Positions 15,817-23,977 of a stretch of 26,661 nt of DNA are shown here, piece by piece. A program made the position numbers and the translations under genes. Positions within the stretch are counted from its first letter, which is position 1, and every line of letters begins with the position of its first letter. A model generated the notes under the pieces. The model did not search any database, had not been told where the DNA came from, and worked only from the letters and a program-made list of their open reading frames with translations. Origin of the DNA: JAYZQT01 sp964412235 (GTDB taxonomy: Bacteria; Pseudomonadota; Alphaproteobacteria; MPNO01; UBA830); the NCBI GenBank assembly GCA_964412235.1, contig CAYPNT010000034.1, positions 1 to 26,661 on the forward strand, in the 5' to 3' direction.

Positions 15817-16680
15817 TTATTGTCGACCGACAAGTGCAAGACCCCTATCTAGGCCCTCATACGTGCGAGCGGGTGCGGCCATCAAGAACCGGTAGCCCTG
15901 TTTCAATAGCAATTCCATATTTTTGGCATCCGCATGGGGGTGTCCAACGATCGTATCGTGTTGAATGCACGTATCAACAATCCTTGCCATGGCGTCCAAT
16001 AGGTCAGGATGTTCATATTGTCGGGGAAACCCTAATTCTTGGCCAAGGTCACCTTCCCCGATAAGTATGGCACCTATACCGGGTACATTTTTCAACATAT
16101 CGGGCAGATTTTCGATACCTTTTGTGTCTTCGATTTGTAAAATAACAAAAATTTCCCCCTCGGGAGCTAGCGGCCAAACATCAGCTTTTTGGTAGTATTC
16201 CTGCTGCGTGAGCCCCCAGTAGCGCGCAGCGCGAACGGGGCCGTCGCCGCGGATACCCATCGGTTCATACAGCGGCTTGTCCTTAAGACGTGGATAGCGA
16301 CATGCGGCAACCGCGTTGTACGCCTCACCAACGGTGCTGATATGCGGCCAGACAATTCCATAACATCCGATATCCAGTGCTTGTTTTGCGTGCCATTGCC
16401 CCTTTTCAACGCCGTTAACGGGAACTCGGGCAAACGGTGTAACGGACGGCGCAACAGACCCACTATCAGCGATAACACGCCGGTCCAACATGAATTGCAA
16501 CGCATCTCGCAAAGAGTTGGCATCCCAAGGCAAATGTTCACCCTCAAAAACAATGCTATCGTACTTAGTGGCGGTCATCACCTGGGCGGTTTGAATATCC
16601 ATAGGCACAAAGGCGGAAAAGGTTGCACCGCCCTGTTCTAAGGCGCCGATTGCACTATTGAGTCGCGGTACCTTTGCCAT
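15817..16680 (-). CDS. HpcH/HpaI family aldolase
   Basis: This 287-aa metal-dependent class II aldolase/citrate-lyase fold enzyme is of the type that cleaves 4-hydroxy-2-oxo acids to pyruvate plus an aldehyde. Supporting segments are IVFEGEHLPWD at about 43-53 (catalytic His region), the substrate-loop Arg in GIRGDGPVRAARYWG, the metal-ligand Glu in ILQIEDTKGIENL, and ILIGEGDLGQELG near residue 215. The start ATG has GGGAG about 11 bases upstream. It heads the aldolase-amidase-MDR operon on the minus strand. Aldolases of this family often end meta-cleavage pathways of aromatic compounds, which suits the neighbourhood, but the substrate is not determined. Confidence 0.9.
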   Translation of the reverse strand: MAKVPRLNSAIGALEQGGATFSAFVPMDIQTAQVMTATKYDSIVFEGEHLPWDANSLRDALQFMLDRRVIADSGSVAPSVTPFARVPVNGVEKGQWHAKQALDIGCYGIVWPHISTVGEAYNAVAACRYPRLKDKPLYEPMGIRGDGPVRAARYWGLTQQEYYQKADVWPLAPEGEIFVILQIEDTKGIENLPDMLKNVPGIGAILIGEGDLGQELGFPRQYEHPDLLDAMARIVDTCIQHDTIVGHPHADAKNMELLLKQGYRFLMAAPARTYEGLDRGLALVGRQ

Positions 16681-16812
16681 TTTTTATCTACTCCCTCACA
16701 AAATTGATACACACTATGCCGAATACAAAGTCAAAATCCAAACCGCTTCCCGGTAAACACAATTCTATGCGCACTAATGAGTACGGCTATGCGAAAATGT
16801 CGGGAATGCTCT

Positions 16813-17421
16813 TTAGATCAGGTTTTGCATTTCGAAGGTTACGCGGAACTTATCGTCAGATAACTTAAGCGCTTTTTGGCGTTCGATAGCATTTTTTCCG
16901 TAACCTGTCGTTACCAACGCTCCCAACTGTAAACCTGCAGATTTCCCGGCCTCTAAGTCATCAGCGGTATCTCCTACGATCACTGAGGCGGATAAATCCA
17001 ATCCCAAATCAACAGAAGCCTTCAACAGCATACCCGGAGCGGGCTTCCTGTATGCGGAACCTTTCGGACCGCCTGCGGAGGAAGGAGGATGCGAGCAAGC
17101 GTAGATGGCGTCTATTGAGAGATTTTCCGCAGCAAGTAACTCATAAATCCGGTTTTGTACCGCCTCAAACTCTTTCCAACCATAATAACCGCGACCCACT
17201 CCAGATTGGTTCGTGACCATAACAATCGCCCTGCCCGCAGCTCTGGCGTTACGCAACTGCGTGACCATATTCGGTATCAATACCACTTGGCTCGGATCCG
17301 ACAAATAATCAATCAGGTCGATGATCGTTCCATCACGATCCAAAAACAGAGCTGGATGTCCTGGCGCCAATTTGCCACTGCGAATTTCACACCAAATCCC
17401 ACTCTCTTCGGCGCTATCCAT
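16813..17421 (-). CDS. HAD-IIIA phosphatase, GmhB-like (heptose bisphosphate phosphatase type)
   Basis: This 202-aa HAD-superfamily phosphatase resembles D-glycero-D-manno-heptose 1,7-bisphosphate phosphatase and the histidinol-phosphatase type. Motif I is FLDRDGTIID (Asp28 nucleophile, Asp30), motif II is MVTNQSGVGRGYYGW (Thr70), Lys126 lies in AYRKPAPGM, and motif IV is VGDTADDLEAGK. The zinc-binding loop of GmhB, normally C-x-H-x-P followed by C-x-C before RKP, keeps only C109-x-H111. The two later Cys are replaced in the SSAGGPKGSAYRKP stretch, so zinc is probably not bound as usual. It starts with ATG nine bases after GGGAG. No other heptose or LPS genes are nearby, so the exact substrate is uncertain. 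Confidence 0.85.
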   Translation of the reverse strand: MDSAEESGIWCEIRSGKLAPGHPALFLDRDGTIIDLIDYLSDPSQVVLIPNMVTQLRNARAAGRAIVMVTNQSGVGRGYYGWKEFEAVQNRIYELLAAENLSIDAIYACSHPPSSAGGPKGSAYRKPAPGMLLKASVDLGLDLSASVIVGDTADDLEAGKSAGLQLGALVTTGYGKNAIERQKALKLSDDKFRVTFEMQNLI

Positions 17422-17752
17422 TATTTGGCTCCCAGATCAATCGGAATTTAAGTAAATTCAAAATACCACAATAAATTCATAATCGTTGTAGTTTTTCGGA
17501 CCAAAATTAGTCGTTTTAATTAAAATCGGGGCGGCCCGACCAGTAGAGTATCAAAAAGAAAAAATACGATGAAGATGCGGCGAGTTTTTAAACTTAAGGA
17601 CGGTAAAATAGAGAAAAACCAAATGTGGCTGTCTATAAAAACAACCGAATTTCAATGAGCTAAATAAACTTTATTTAATGTGAACAATTAGGTTTAGATC
17701 TTCCTCAAACGGATAGGGTATGGTTTGACAATGACAGTTTAAGGATAACCCA
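17422..17752. other. AT-rich divergent intergenic region, no supported gene
   Basis: This 331-base stretch separates the minus-strand HAD phosphatase from the plus-strand GFA-like gene. It contains a 12-base palindrome TTTTAATTAAAA (17514-17525) and an inverted repeat TAAATAAA / TTTATTTA (17661-17668 and 17670-17677). A 29-codon ORF at 17569-17658 has no ribosome binding site. TTGACA occurs near 17724, but too close to the next start to be its usual -35 element. I see no RNA gene. Confidence 0.4.
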
Positions 17753-18250
17753 ATGAAACTTGAAGGTTCATGTCACTGTGGGGCGGTTAGATTTTCCGTG
17801 GCATCAGATACACCCTACCCCTATAACCAATGTTATTGTTCTATTTGCCGAAAAACTGCTGGCGCTGGTGGCTACGCTATAAATATTATGGGACGTGCTA
17901 ACAGCTTAAAGATCTCTGGCGAAGAAAATATCTCAATATACCGGTCCGCGAAAAATGACAGAGACCACTATGACGACGACGGTCTCAGCAAAGCCCGGCG
18001 TCATTTCTGCTCAAAATGCGGATCCGCATTATGGGTGCACGGCAGTGACTGGCCAGATTACATCTACCCGTTCGTTTCAGCGATAGACTCTCCGCTACCT
18101 CAGGCACCCGAAAGCACGCACTTAATGCTCGCTCATAAGGCAAACTGGGTCAGAATTCGAATGGACGACCACGATGTGGAATTCGAGTATTACCCCGACA
18201 TCGGGATTGAAGACTGGCATAAGCAGCGTGGTCTTTTTGGAAACGACTAG
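17753..18250 (+). CDS. GFA/Mss4-like zinc-binding protein
   Basis: This 165-aa protein belongs to the glutathione-dependent formaldehyde-activating enzyme (GFA/CENP-V) family. Zinc ligands are visible as C7-x-C9 (GSCHCGAVRF), C27-x-C29-x2-C32 (CYCSICRKT) and C86-x2-C89 (HFCSKCGSALW), the full family pattern. The start ATG lies after AAGGA with a normal spacing. Members are widespread in Proteobacteria and many have no proven formaldehyde activity, so the name denotes the fold. It is a single gene, divergent from the phosphatase and convergent with the molybdoenzyme operon. Confidence 0.88.
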   Translation: MKLEGSCHCGAVRFSVASDTPYPYNQCYCSICRKTAGAGGYAINIMGRANSLKISGEENISIYRSAKNDRDHYDDDGLSKARRHFCSKCGSALWVHGSDWPDYIYPFVSAIDSPLPQAPESTHLMLAHKANWVRIRMDDHDVEFEYYPDIGIEDWHKQRGLFGND

Positions 18251-18346
18251 GGAAGTACACCCGTGGCCCGGAAACAATCTAACAATTTAGAATTGAGATA
18301 AACCGTCAGTCAAAACACTACACCGGATCCGGCACGCAATTACCGA

Positions 18347-19969
18347 TCAAGAGGATTGAAACCCGCCCACGCGGGCCGGTGCCGCTCGATCGCCGGATCC
18401 CCTCTGAGGCATTTTTGGTAATGCAAATCCCTGCAGATAACTCGCCCGTGTTATCAGAGTATACTTCCAGATAAATCCCCCAACAATTGAGGCAATTCCA
18501 GCAACTAGGAAGAAAACGGGATTAAACACAATCGCTAGAGCGAAAAAGACAAGCGGCAAGAGATGTCCCACAATTCTAAGCGTAGGCGTAATTTTCCTGA
18601 GTTCAGCTCTCGCGAGTGGGGGCAATCCCGAGTGTGACGCTTTTTTAACGTAGCGTTGCCAAAGCCATGCGTTGCACAGTGTCAGGATCAGCCCGCAAAT
18701 TGATACAAACAACGTTGAACCCCTGAACGTGTCGAACCATATCCCTGCTCCTATTCCAAGAAGCGCCACACCCTCCATAAGACCAGCCATCAATAACATG
18801 GTCGGAATTAAATCGACGCGCCACGCTGGTACGCCTTTAGCCGCATATAAAATTCGTGCTTGGCAAAACAAAAAGCACAAGGCAACCAGCGAAAGTAATA
18901 GATGAAGTTGTGGAGTTGGCCATACCAGATCTGCCAGGAGTGCTGGATAAAATATAGCGACGGCATACGTCTCCCTCGTCATCCACGACGTTTGAGGACG
19001 CAACAAGACGAGCAAAAAGCGGGCTTTTCTGCCTATCTCAAGAAATACAAAAAAAAGCCCAATCGCCATGCCGATCCCTGCAATCACATAAAAAGAAAGA
19101 AGTGCCTGAGACGACAAGCTAAAAAAGAAGTGACAAAGGGTCGCCAGGACGACCACCCCAGACGACATCCCTCCAAATACAAAATTCATTGCCGCCCTAT
19201 AATCCCAAAATGTTTGTCGTTCGCCCACCAGCGGGTTTGTTGGGTCGCCAAGTACGTCATCATTTATATCTTCCGGTTGGGGATCGCGCCCTGCGATGAC
19301 ATTTGGCACATCGTAGAGATACTTAATCTGCGGGTCCGTCCCCAATTCCTCGTGCATTTGGAAGAAATTATTTTCTCTAGAAAGCGTCGACACATTACTC
19401 TCGGGATCTTTAAAATCCCCGAAATGGATAGCACTCGCAATACACGCCGCTGAGCAAGCCGGAGTATATTCCATATCTACGCCTGGTATTTTCTTTTCCG
19501 CTTTAGCCTCGTCAACCCGTTCCACACAAAATGTGCACTTATTGGCAACACCCACCCGTTCTTCGTGAAAAACATGGGCTTCCTGGGTGGTTTCTTCGCC
19601 ATAATACCAATCCGTGTTATGCCCAATTGTTCGAGCTTGGTATGGGCAAGAGACCGCGCAATAACCGCATCCAATACAAGTGTCATAGTCCATCGTCACC
19701 AATCCGTCGGCTCTTTGTCTCGTGGCGCCTGTCGGACATACGGGCACACAGGGTGGCTCTGCGCAGTGTTGGCAACCAACCACCATAAAAAGACGTTCCA
19801 CATCGGGAAACGTCCCGCGTTCCACGTCCAGTACGCGCCGCCATTGCACGCCTGGCGGTGTATCATTTGCGTGCTTACACGCGATCGTACATGTCTGACA
19901 GCCGACGCAACGATTAAGATCCACTACCATCCCATAGCGGACATCGTTTGGTGTCTCGTCATCACTCAC
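18347..19969 (-). CDS. Fused Fe-S electron-transfer subunit and membrane anchor of a molybdoenzyme (DmsB-DmsC-like)
   Basis: This 540-aa protein combines two subunits that are usually separate. Residues 1 to about 235 form a DmsB/PhsB-like ferredoxin domain with sixteen Cys for four 4Fe-4S clusters: C21-C24-C27-C31, C66-C69-C74-C78, C98-C101-C104-C108 and C145-C148-C172-C176. From about 255 to 510 there are about eight membrane helices resembling the DmsC quinol/quinone-binding anchor. The start is GTG at 19969, overlapping the stop of the catalytic subunit gene by four bases (GTGA), so translation is coupled. There is no Tat signal. It would pass electrons between the molybdenum subunit and the quinone pool. 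The short tail after the last helix is Pro/Arg/Gly-rich. Confidence 0.9.
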   Translation of the reverse strand: MSDDETPNDVRYGMVVDLNRCVGCQTCTIACKHANDTPPGVQWRRVLDVERGTFPDVERLFMVVGCQHCAEPPCVPVCPTGATRQRADGLVTMDYDTCIGCGYCAVSCPYQARTIGHNTDWYYGEETTQEAHVFHEERVGVANKCTFCVERVDEAKAEKKIPGVDMEYTPACSAACIASAIHFGDFKDPESNVSTLSRENNFFQMHEELGTDPQIKYLYDVPNVIAGRDPQPEDINDDVLGDPTNPLVGERQTFWDYRAAMNFVFGGMSSGVVVLATLCHFFFSLSSQALLSFYVIAGIGMAIGLFFVFLEIGRKARFLLVLLRPQTSWMTRETYAVAIFYPALLADLVWPTPQLHLLLSLVALCFLFCQARILYAAKGVPAWRVDLIPTMLLMAGLMEGVALLGIGAGIWFDTFRGSTLFVSICGLILTLCNAWLWQRYVKKASHSGLPPLARAELRKITPTLRIVGHLLPLVFFALAIVFNPVFFLVAGIASIVGGFIWKYTLITRASYLQGFALPKMPQRGSGDRAAPARVGGFQSS

Positions 19970-22719
19970 GCGATTGTCCTTTCGCTATCGGCCTTCCGGA
20001 TAGATACCCGTGCAAGATCTGCACTTGACCCGGTCGCGTCCGTAAGTGACAGGGACAATGACGTCACCGAATTCAAGCTAGGAAGGTCAAGATCTTTTGC
20101 ATAAGGTGTTGCCCAATGATCAAATTGGCCAATCATTAAAATTGTATCCGGACGAATACCTTCACGAAGCACAGCTTTCCCTCGTGTGATACCCGCAACC
20201 GATTGGATCTCCACGCGGTCTCCCTCTCTCAACCCCATTTCGAAAGCCCTTGTTCGATTGATAATGACACCACGGTGGCCAGCTATATTATTTGCCACTT
20301 CATTAATTAATGGAATTCCGACATTAGCACCCCACGAGTACTGCATAGAACGTGCGGTTAAAGCAAAAAACGGGAAATCCTTAGGGTCTTTTCCCGCCTC
20401 CCGAACATGATCACTCCAGATATCAGGGAAGCGTTCATAAACCGGAAACGGTTGGTACTCATCCAGTTGTTTTTCCCACCAATCGATACCTATCTCATGA
20501 AGGCGCGCCGCAAGCTGTGTACCATGACGTTTGATGCGCTCTTGATAGGGCATTTCAAAACGCAACTTTTCCTTTTTAACCTTGTGGTAGAGATACCACT
20601 GTAACTGCGGAAAGGGTTTGAGCATGAACCCGTTTTCTCGAAACCAATCCAGATCTCGAACCTCGCTTCCATCGGTCAATGTATGGCTCGCAGCCTTGCA
20701 AACCGCATTCCAAATTACCTCACGGGAATTCGGAATTTCGGTATCAATCCCATAATCGTATTCGTTATCTCGACCCACGAGCCGCGCCCCGGCGGCGCCG
20801 CGGTTAATGGCAACATTATAGCTATCAAGTACCCCAACGCGCTCCGCCAATTCTGTCGCTATATCGGTCAAATCCATTGCATCCACCTGTGGGGTGACCA
20901 CGGGTTGTCGGATCGCCCATCCTTGATGTTTCCAGTATTGTTCGGTGAATTTAGTAGAGCCGATCTGAATGAGTTGGAGGCTCTCTAAATCGGTACAATC
21001 TGGCAAAATTATATCTGCCATGTGGTTGGTTTCGTCTCTGGTATAGGCAAAGGATACCGTATACGGAAACTCAGCAATTCTCTCAGCGACCTCCGGCGCG
21101 TTCCAAGATGAAATTGCGGGATTGGTCCGATAATTTATCCACATTTCAGGTTTTGTTTGTTTTGGCCAGTTTTTTGGCTGTTTCTTTTGGAACAGCCACG
21201 GGAGGTGCGCCGGCCCAAGTGCGGGGGACCACGCGGAGTCCGCAGCAAGCGGAACCAATGTTTTGTATGCATTTCGGATATGTGGATCGGACGACCATTG
21301 GTCTTTCGTCGTCTCATTAAAGGGATAATCCATTACACCGTCGCGGGTCGGTCGCACGGTATTAAGGCGATTATCTGCGGGTCTATTTAATTTTACCGCC
21401 GTCCCTAATGTCCCTCCAGGTACCTCCAACGCGCCCACCAAGCAGGCAAGTAATGTTCTGGCCCAACACGTTTGATAACCGCCCCACCCGTTGTTTACGC
21501 CCTTTCCAAGCATAACGGCGACAGGGCGAAAGGGCATCTCCACACCCTCGATCTCGATCGTTTCGCCAATGCACGCGTGAGCAACATATTCGTCTGCAAT
21601 TTGACGTATCTTTTCAGCAGAAACATCACACTCTTCTTCAGCCCACACGGGATCAAATGCAGCCATGTGCTCAAGTAGAAGTTGGAACGCCGTCTTAACT
21701 GATATCTTTTGGTGTTCCCAAACCCATCCGTCGGGCCCTTCTTCAACACCTGAAACTATGTGCGCACCATCTAACGCGATATCCTCAAAATCTTGATCCC
21801 AGGATTTGGCTCTTTTGTCCGAAAGATCAAATATCAGAGGTTTACGGCTTTCAGGATCCCTCAAATAATACCCGTTCGGTCCGACAAGATAAGGGGACGT
21901 GGTGCCCTCTTGTAAATGTTTTACATCGCAGGTTTCGCGCCAATCGCGCTCACACAACATCCGGTTAATTAGGCCAAAAAGAAACGCCGCATCTGTTTTT
22001 GGTTTTATGGGTATCCATTCTGCAGAAAGCGCCCCGGTAATAGATAGATGTGGCTCAACCTGTACGCGTTTCAGACCGCGAACCCTCGCATCCGCTTGGC
22101 GCCAGACCCCCGCGACGCCTCCCGACGCTTCTACGTTATTTCCGCAGTTAATGACGTAGTTGCAGTAAGGGGTGTCAGGAGAAACAATAAAAGCTCGGTG
22201 CCAAAGCTCACCGTATAGATGCTCAGAATGATAACATTTTACACCCTGCCCGCCACCAAAGCCCATATCAATTGGCCCCCACGCTGACAAAAACGCCGGA
22301 AACGTTCCCATATACTGCGTCGGCGTACCACCTCCGCCAAATGAAACTGCCAGCCTTGGAAAACCACTTTCATCAGTTAAGCCACGAGAACGAATATCGC
22401 GCATCCGCTGGGCCACGGTATCCAAAGCCTCCTTCCATGAAATTGCTTCAAAGCCTGGATCTTCGTCCCGCCCCTTGAGCGGGTTTGTCCGCTTCATCGG
22501 CGACATGACACGATTTGGATTGTAGGTTTTTTGTATCAGGCCGTAGGCCTTTACACAGACCCGCCCCCCACCGGGGTGGTTTTCCGTAATATCGTAGTTG
22601 GATTCGATCCGTGTCGCGACGCCATCTTCAATCTCAACTTGCATTAGATCTGGACCCGCAACGCACTGATAACAATACACGGGGACCTTTTTTCTAGATT
22701 TTATTTTTGGTGCCATCAC
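19966..22719 (-). CDS. Molybdopterin oxidoreductase catalytic subunit (DMSO reductase superfamily)
   Basis: This 917-aa bis-MGD-type oxidoreductase has an N-terminal Fe-S motif, the central molybdopterin domain, and a C-terminal dinucleotide-binding domain from about 780 (FFALTARSMQYSWGANVG, NRTRAFEMGLREGDRVEI). The Fe-S motif shows C16, C19 and C55. The third Cys of the usual C-x2-C-x3-C pattern is replaced (Pro23, with Asp24 next to it). The molybdenum ligand is not certain; Cys162 or Ser165 in GQGVKCYHSEHLYGEL are candidates. No twin-arginine signal is present, so the enzyme probably faces the cytoplasm, as in SoeABC sulfite dehydrogenase and unlike DmsABC. It starts at GTG 22719 or the adjoining ATG 22716. 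It forms an operon with the fused Fe-S/anchor gene. The substrate is unknown (sulfur oxyanion or S/N-oxide chemistry is possible). Confidence 0.9.
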   Translation of the reverse strand: MMAPKIKSRKKVPVYCYQCVAGPDLMQVEIEDGVATRIESNYDITENHPGGGRVCVKAYGLIQKTYNPNRVMSPMKRTNPLKGRDEDPGFEAISWKEALDTVAQRMRDIRSRGLTDESGFPRLAVSFGGGGTPTQYMGTFPAFLSAWGPIDMGFGGGQGVKCYHSEHLYGELWHRAFIVSPDTPYCNYVINCGNNVEASGGVAGVWRQADARVRGLKRVQVEPHLSITGALSAEWIPIKPKTDAAFLFGLINRMLCERDWRETCDVKHLQEGTTSPYLVGPNGYYLRDPESRKPLIFDLSDKRAKSWDQDFEDIALDGAHIVSGVEEGPDGWVWEHQKISVKTAFQLLLEHMAAFDPVWAEEECDVSAEKIRQIADEYVAHACIGETIEIEGVEMPFRPVAVMLGKGVNNGWGGYQTCWARTLLACLVGALEVPGGTLGTAVKLNRPADNRLNTVRPTRDGVMDYPFNETTKDQWSSDPHIRNAYKTLVPLAADSAWSPALGPAHLPWLFQKKQPKNWPKQTKPEMWINYRTNPAISSWNAPEVAERIAEFPYTVSFAYTRDETNHMADIILPDCTDLESLQLIQIGSTKFTEQYWKHQGWAIRQPVVTPQVDAMDLTDIATELAERVGVLDSYNVAINRGAAGARLVGRDNEYDYGIDTEIPNSREVIWNAVCKAASHTLTDGSEVRDLDWFRENGFMLKPFPQLQWYLYHKVKKEKLRFEMPYQERIKRHGTQLAARLHEIGIDWWEKQLDEYQPFPVYERFPDIWSDHVREAGKDPKDFPFFALTARSMQYSWGANVGIPLINEVANNIAGHRGVIINRTRAFEMGLREGDRVEIQSVAGITRGKAVLREGIRPDTILMIGQFDHWATPYAKDLDLPSLNSVTSLSLSLTDATGSSADLARVSIRKADSERTIA

Positions 22720-22931
22720 GTCACTTTTCAGTAATTAGTTTCGTAGGGTATCGGGCCTCTAACCGGCTTTCAAGGACGAGGTTAGCAATGGGTATTTAGA
22801 ACCAATGAATTCTAAAAATAAATGGGGAAAGTGGGCTGGTTTTTGGCAATGTTAGGTCCTATTTCAATAAAATTAGTCGGGGTCGCCCTATCCCCTTCAC
22901 ACGCGTATAATAAGTATTAAGGAGAGTATAA

Positions 22932-23534
22932 ATGGACGCGATAGTTGATGCAGAGCTGAACACCCGCCGACCATCAAAGGCAGAAGCAGAAGAAGCGGTA
23001 AAGACCCTGATAAGGTGGGCAGGTGATGACCCAGACCGTGAAGGTTTACGCGAAACGCCGTCACGCGTCGTCCGGTCTTTCGCCGAGTTCTTCTCGGGAT
23101 ACCATATTGACCCCGACGAGGTCTTGATGAAAACGTTCGCCGAAACTGGTGGATACGACGAAATGGTGTTAATTCGAGATATTGATGTTGAATCCCATTG
23201 CGAGCATCACATGGTCCCAATTAATGGAAAAGCACACGTCGCATATATACCTAACAGGCGCGTCGTCGGTATAAGTAAGTTAGCGCGTGTGGTTGAAATT
23301 TTTTCCAAGCGATTGCAAATACAGGAAAAAATGACTGTCGATATAGCAGAAACAATTGATCGTGTACTAAAACCCCAGGGTGTCGCCGTTGTAATAGAGG
23401 CAAGTCACCAATGCATGACCACACGTGGCGTGCATAAACCGGGTGCCGACACTGTGACGAGTCATATGCTGGGTGCGTTCCGAAACGACCCTTCAACGCG
23501 GCGCGAATTCTTGGCGATGATCCGACAGAGTTAA
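22932..23534 (+). CDS. folE: GTP cyclohydrolase I
   Basis: The enzyme converts GTP to 7,8-dihydroneopterin triphosphate, the first step of tetrahydrofolate synthesis. The 200-aa length is typical. Zinc and catalytic residues are present: Cys90 and His92/His93 in VESHCEHHMVP, and Cys161 in ASHQCMTTRGV. Other family segments are DPDREGLRETPSRV and GISKLARVVEIFSKRLQ. The start has a strong AAGGAG at 22919-22924, with ATG eight bases later. It is the first gene of a tight operon with hisI (2-base gap) and the MetE-like gene, divergent from the molybdoenzyme operon. A folE-hisI neighbourhood is common in Alphaproteobacteria. Confidence 0.97.
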   Translation: MDAIVDAELNTRRPSKAEAEEAVKTLIRWAGDDPDREGLRETPSRVVRSFAEFFSGYHIDPDEVLMKTFAETGGYDEMVLIRDIDVESHCEHHMVPINGKAHVAYIPNRRVVGISKLARVVEIFSKRLQIQEKMTVDIAETIDRVLKPQGVAVVIEASHQCMTTRGVHKPGADTVTSHMLGAFRNDPSTRREFLAMIRQS

Positions 23535-23536
23535 TT

Positions 23537-23977
23537 GTGGCCAAAACCTATAAATATGACCTAATTGATAAAAAGCTAACCAAAGCTGAACGCGAAGAGG
23601 GAACGGTATTTGCGCCGAGCTTTAATACCGATGGGTTAATCCCCGCAGTAGCGGTGCACGCTAACACAAAAGAAGTGTTGATGGTTGCTTGGATGAATTC
23701 TGACGCATTAAAACGTACAATTGATAGCGGCGAAGCTTGGTATTGGAGCCGAAGCCGCGACGCAATGTGGCATAAGGGTGGCACGAGCGGCCAAATTCAA
23801 AAAATAATCCAAATCCGAACAGACTGTGATCAGGATGTCCTGCAATTACTCGTAATTCCCGAAAAAGAAGGTGCATGTCATGTAGGTTACCGTTCATGCT
23901 TCTACCGATCGGTACAATCAAATGACGGGAACGTTACCCTAAAATTTGAAGAGAGTGAAAAGGTGAAAAATGACTGA
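23537..23977 (+). CDS. hisI: Phosphoribosyl-AMP cyclohydrolase
   Basis: The enzyme opens the purine ring of phosphoribosyl-AMP in histidine biosynthesis (third step). At 146 aa it is the single-domain HisI form without a fused HisE. The zinc ligands Cys97, Cys114 and Cys121 and the Mg-binding Asp96/98/100 are seen in TDCDQD and ACHVGYRSCF; WYWSRSRDAMWHKGGTSG is the family signature. The start is GTG two bases after the folE stop. Its stop overlaps the next gene by eight bases, indicating coupled translation. Confidence 0.96.
   Translation: MAKTYKYDLIDKKLTKAEREEGTVFAPSFNTDGLIPAVAVHANTKEVLMVAWMNSDALKRTIDSGEAWYWSRSRDAMWHKGGTSGQIQKIIQIRTDCDQDVLQLLVIPEKEGACHVGYRSCFYRSVQSNDGNVTLKFEESEKVKND

Noticed and set aside
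17569..17658. 29-codon ORF in the AT-rich intergenic region
   Set aside because: Basic peptide without a ribosome binding site or any known relative that I recognise; could be chance.
18322..18331. Palindrome CCGGATCCGG as a terminator or operator
   Set aside because: It is short, has no loop or T-run, and lies between convergent genes; no support for either role.
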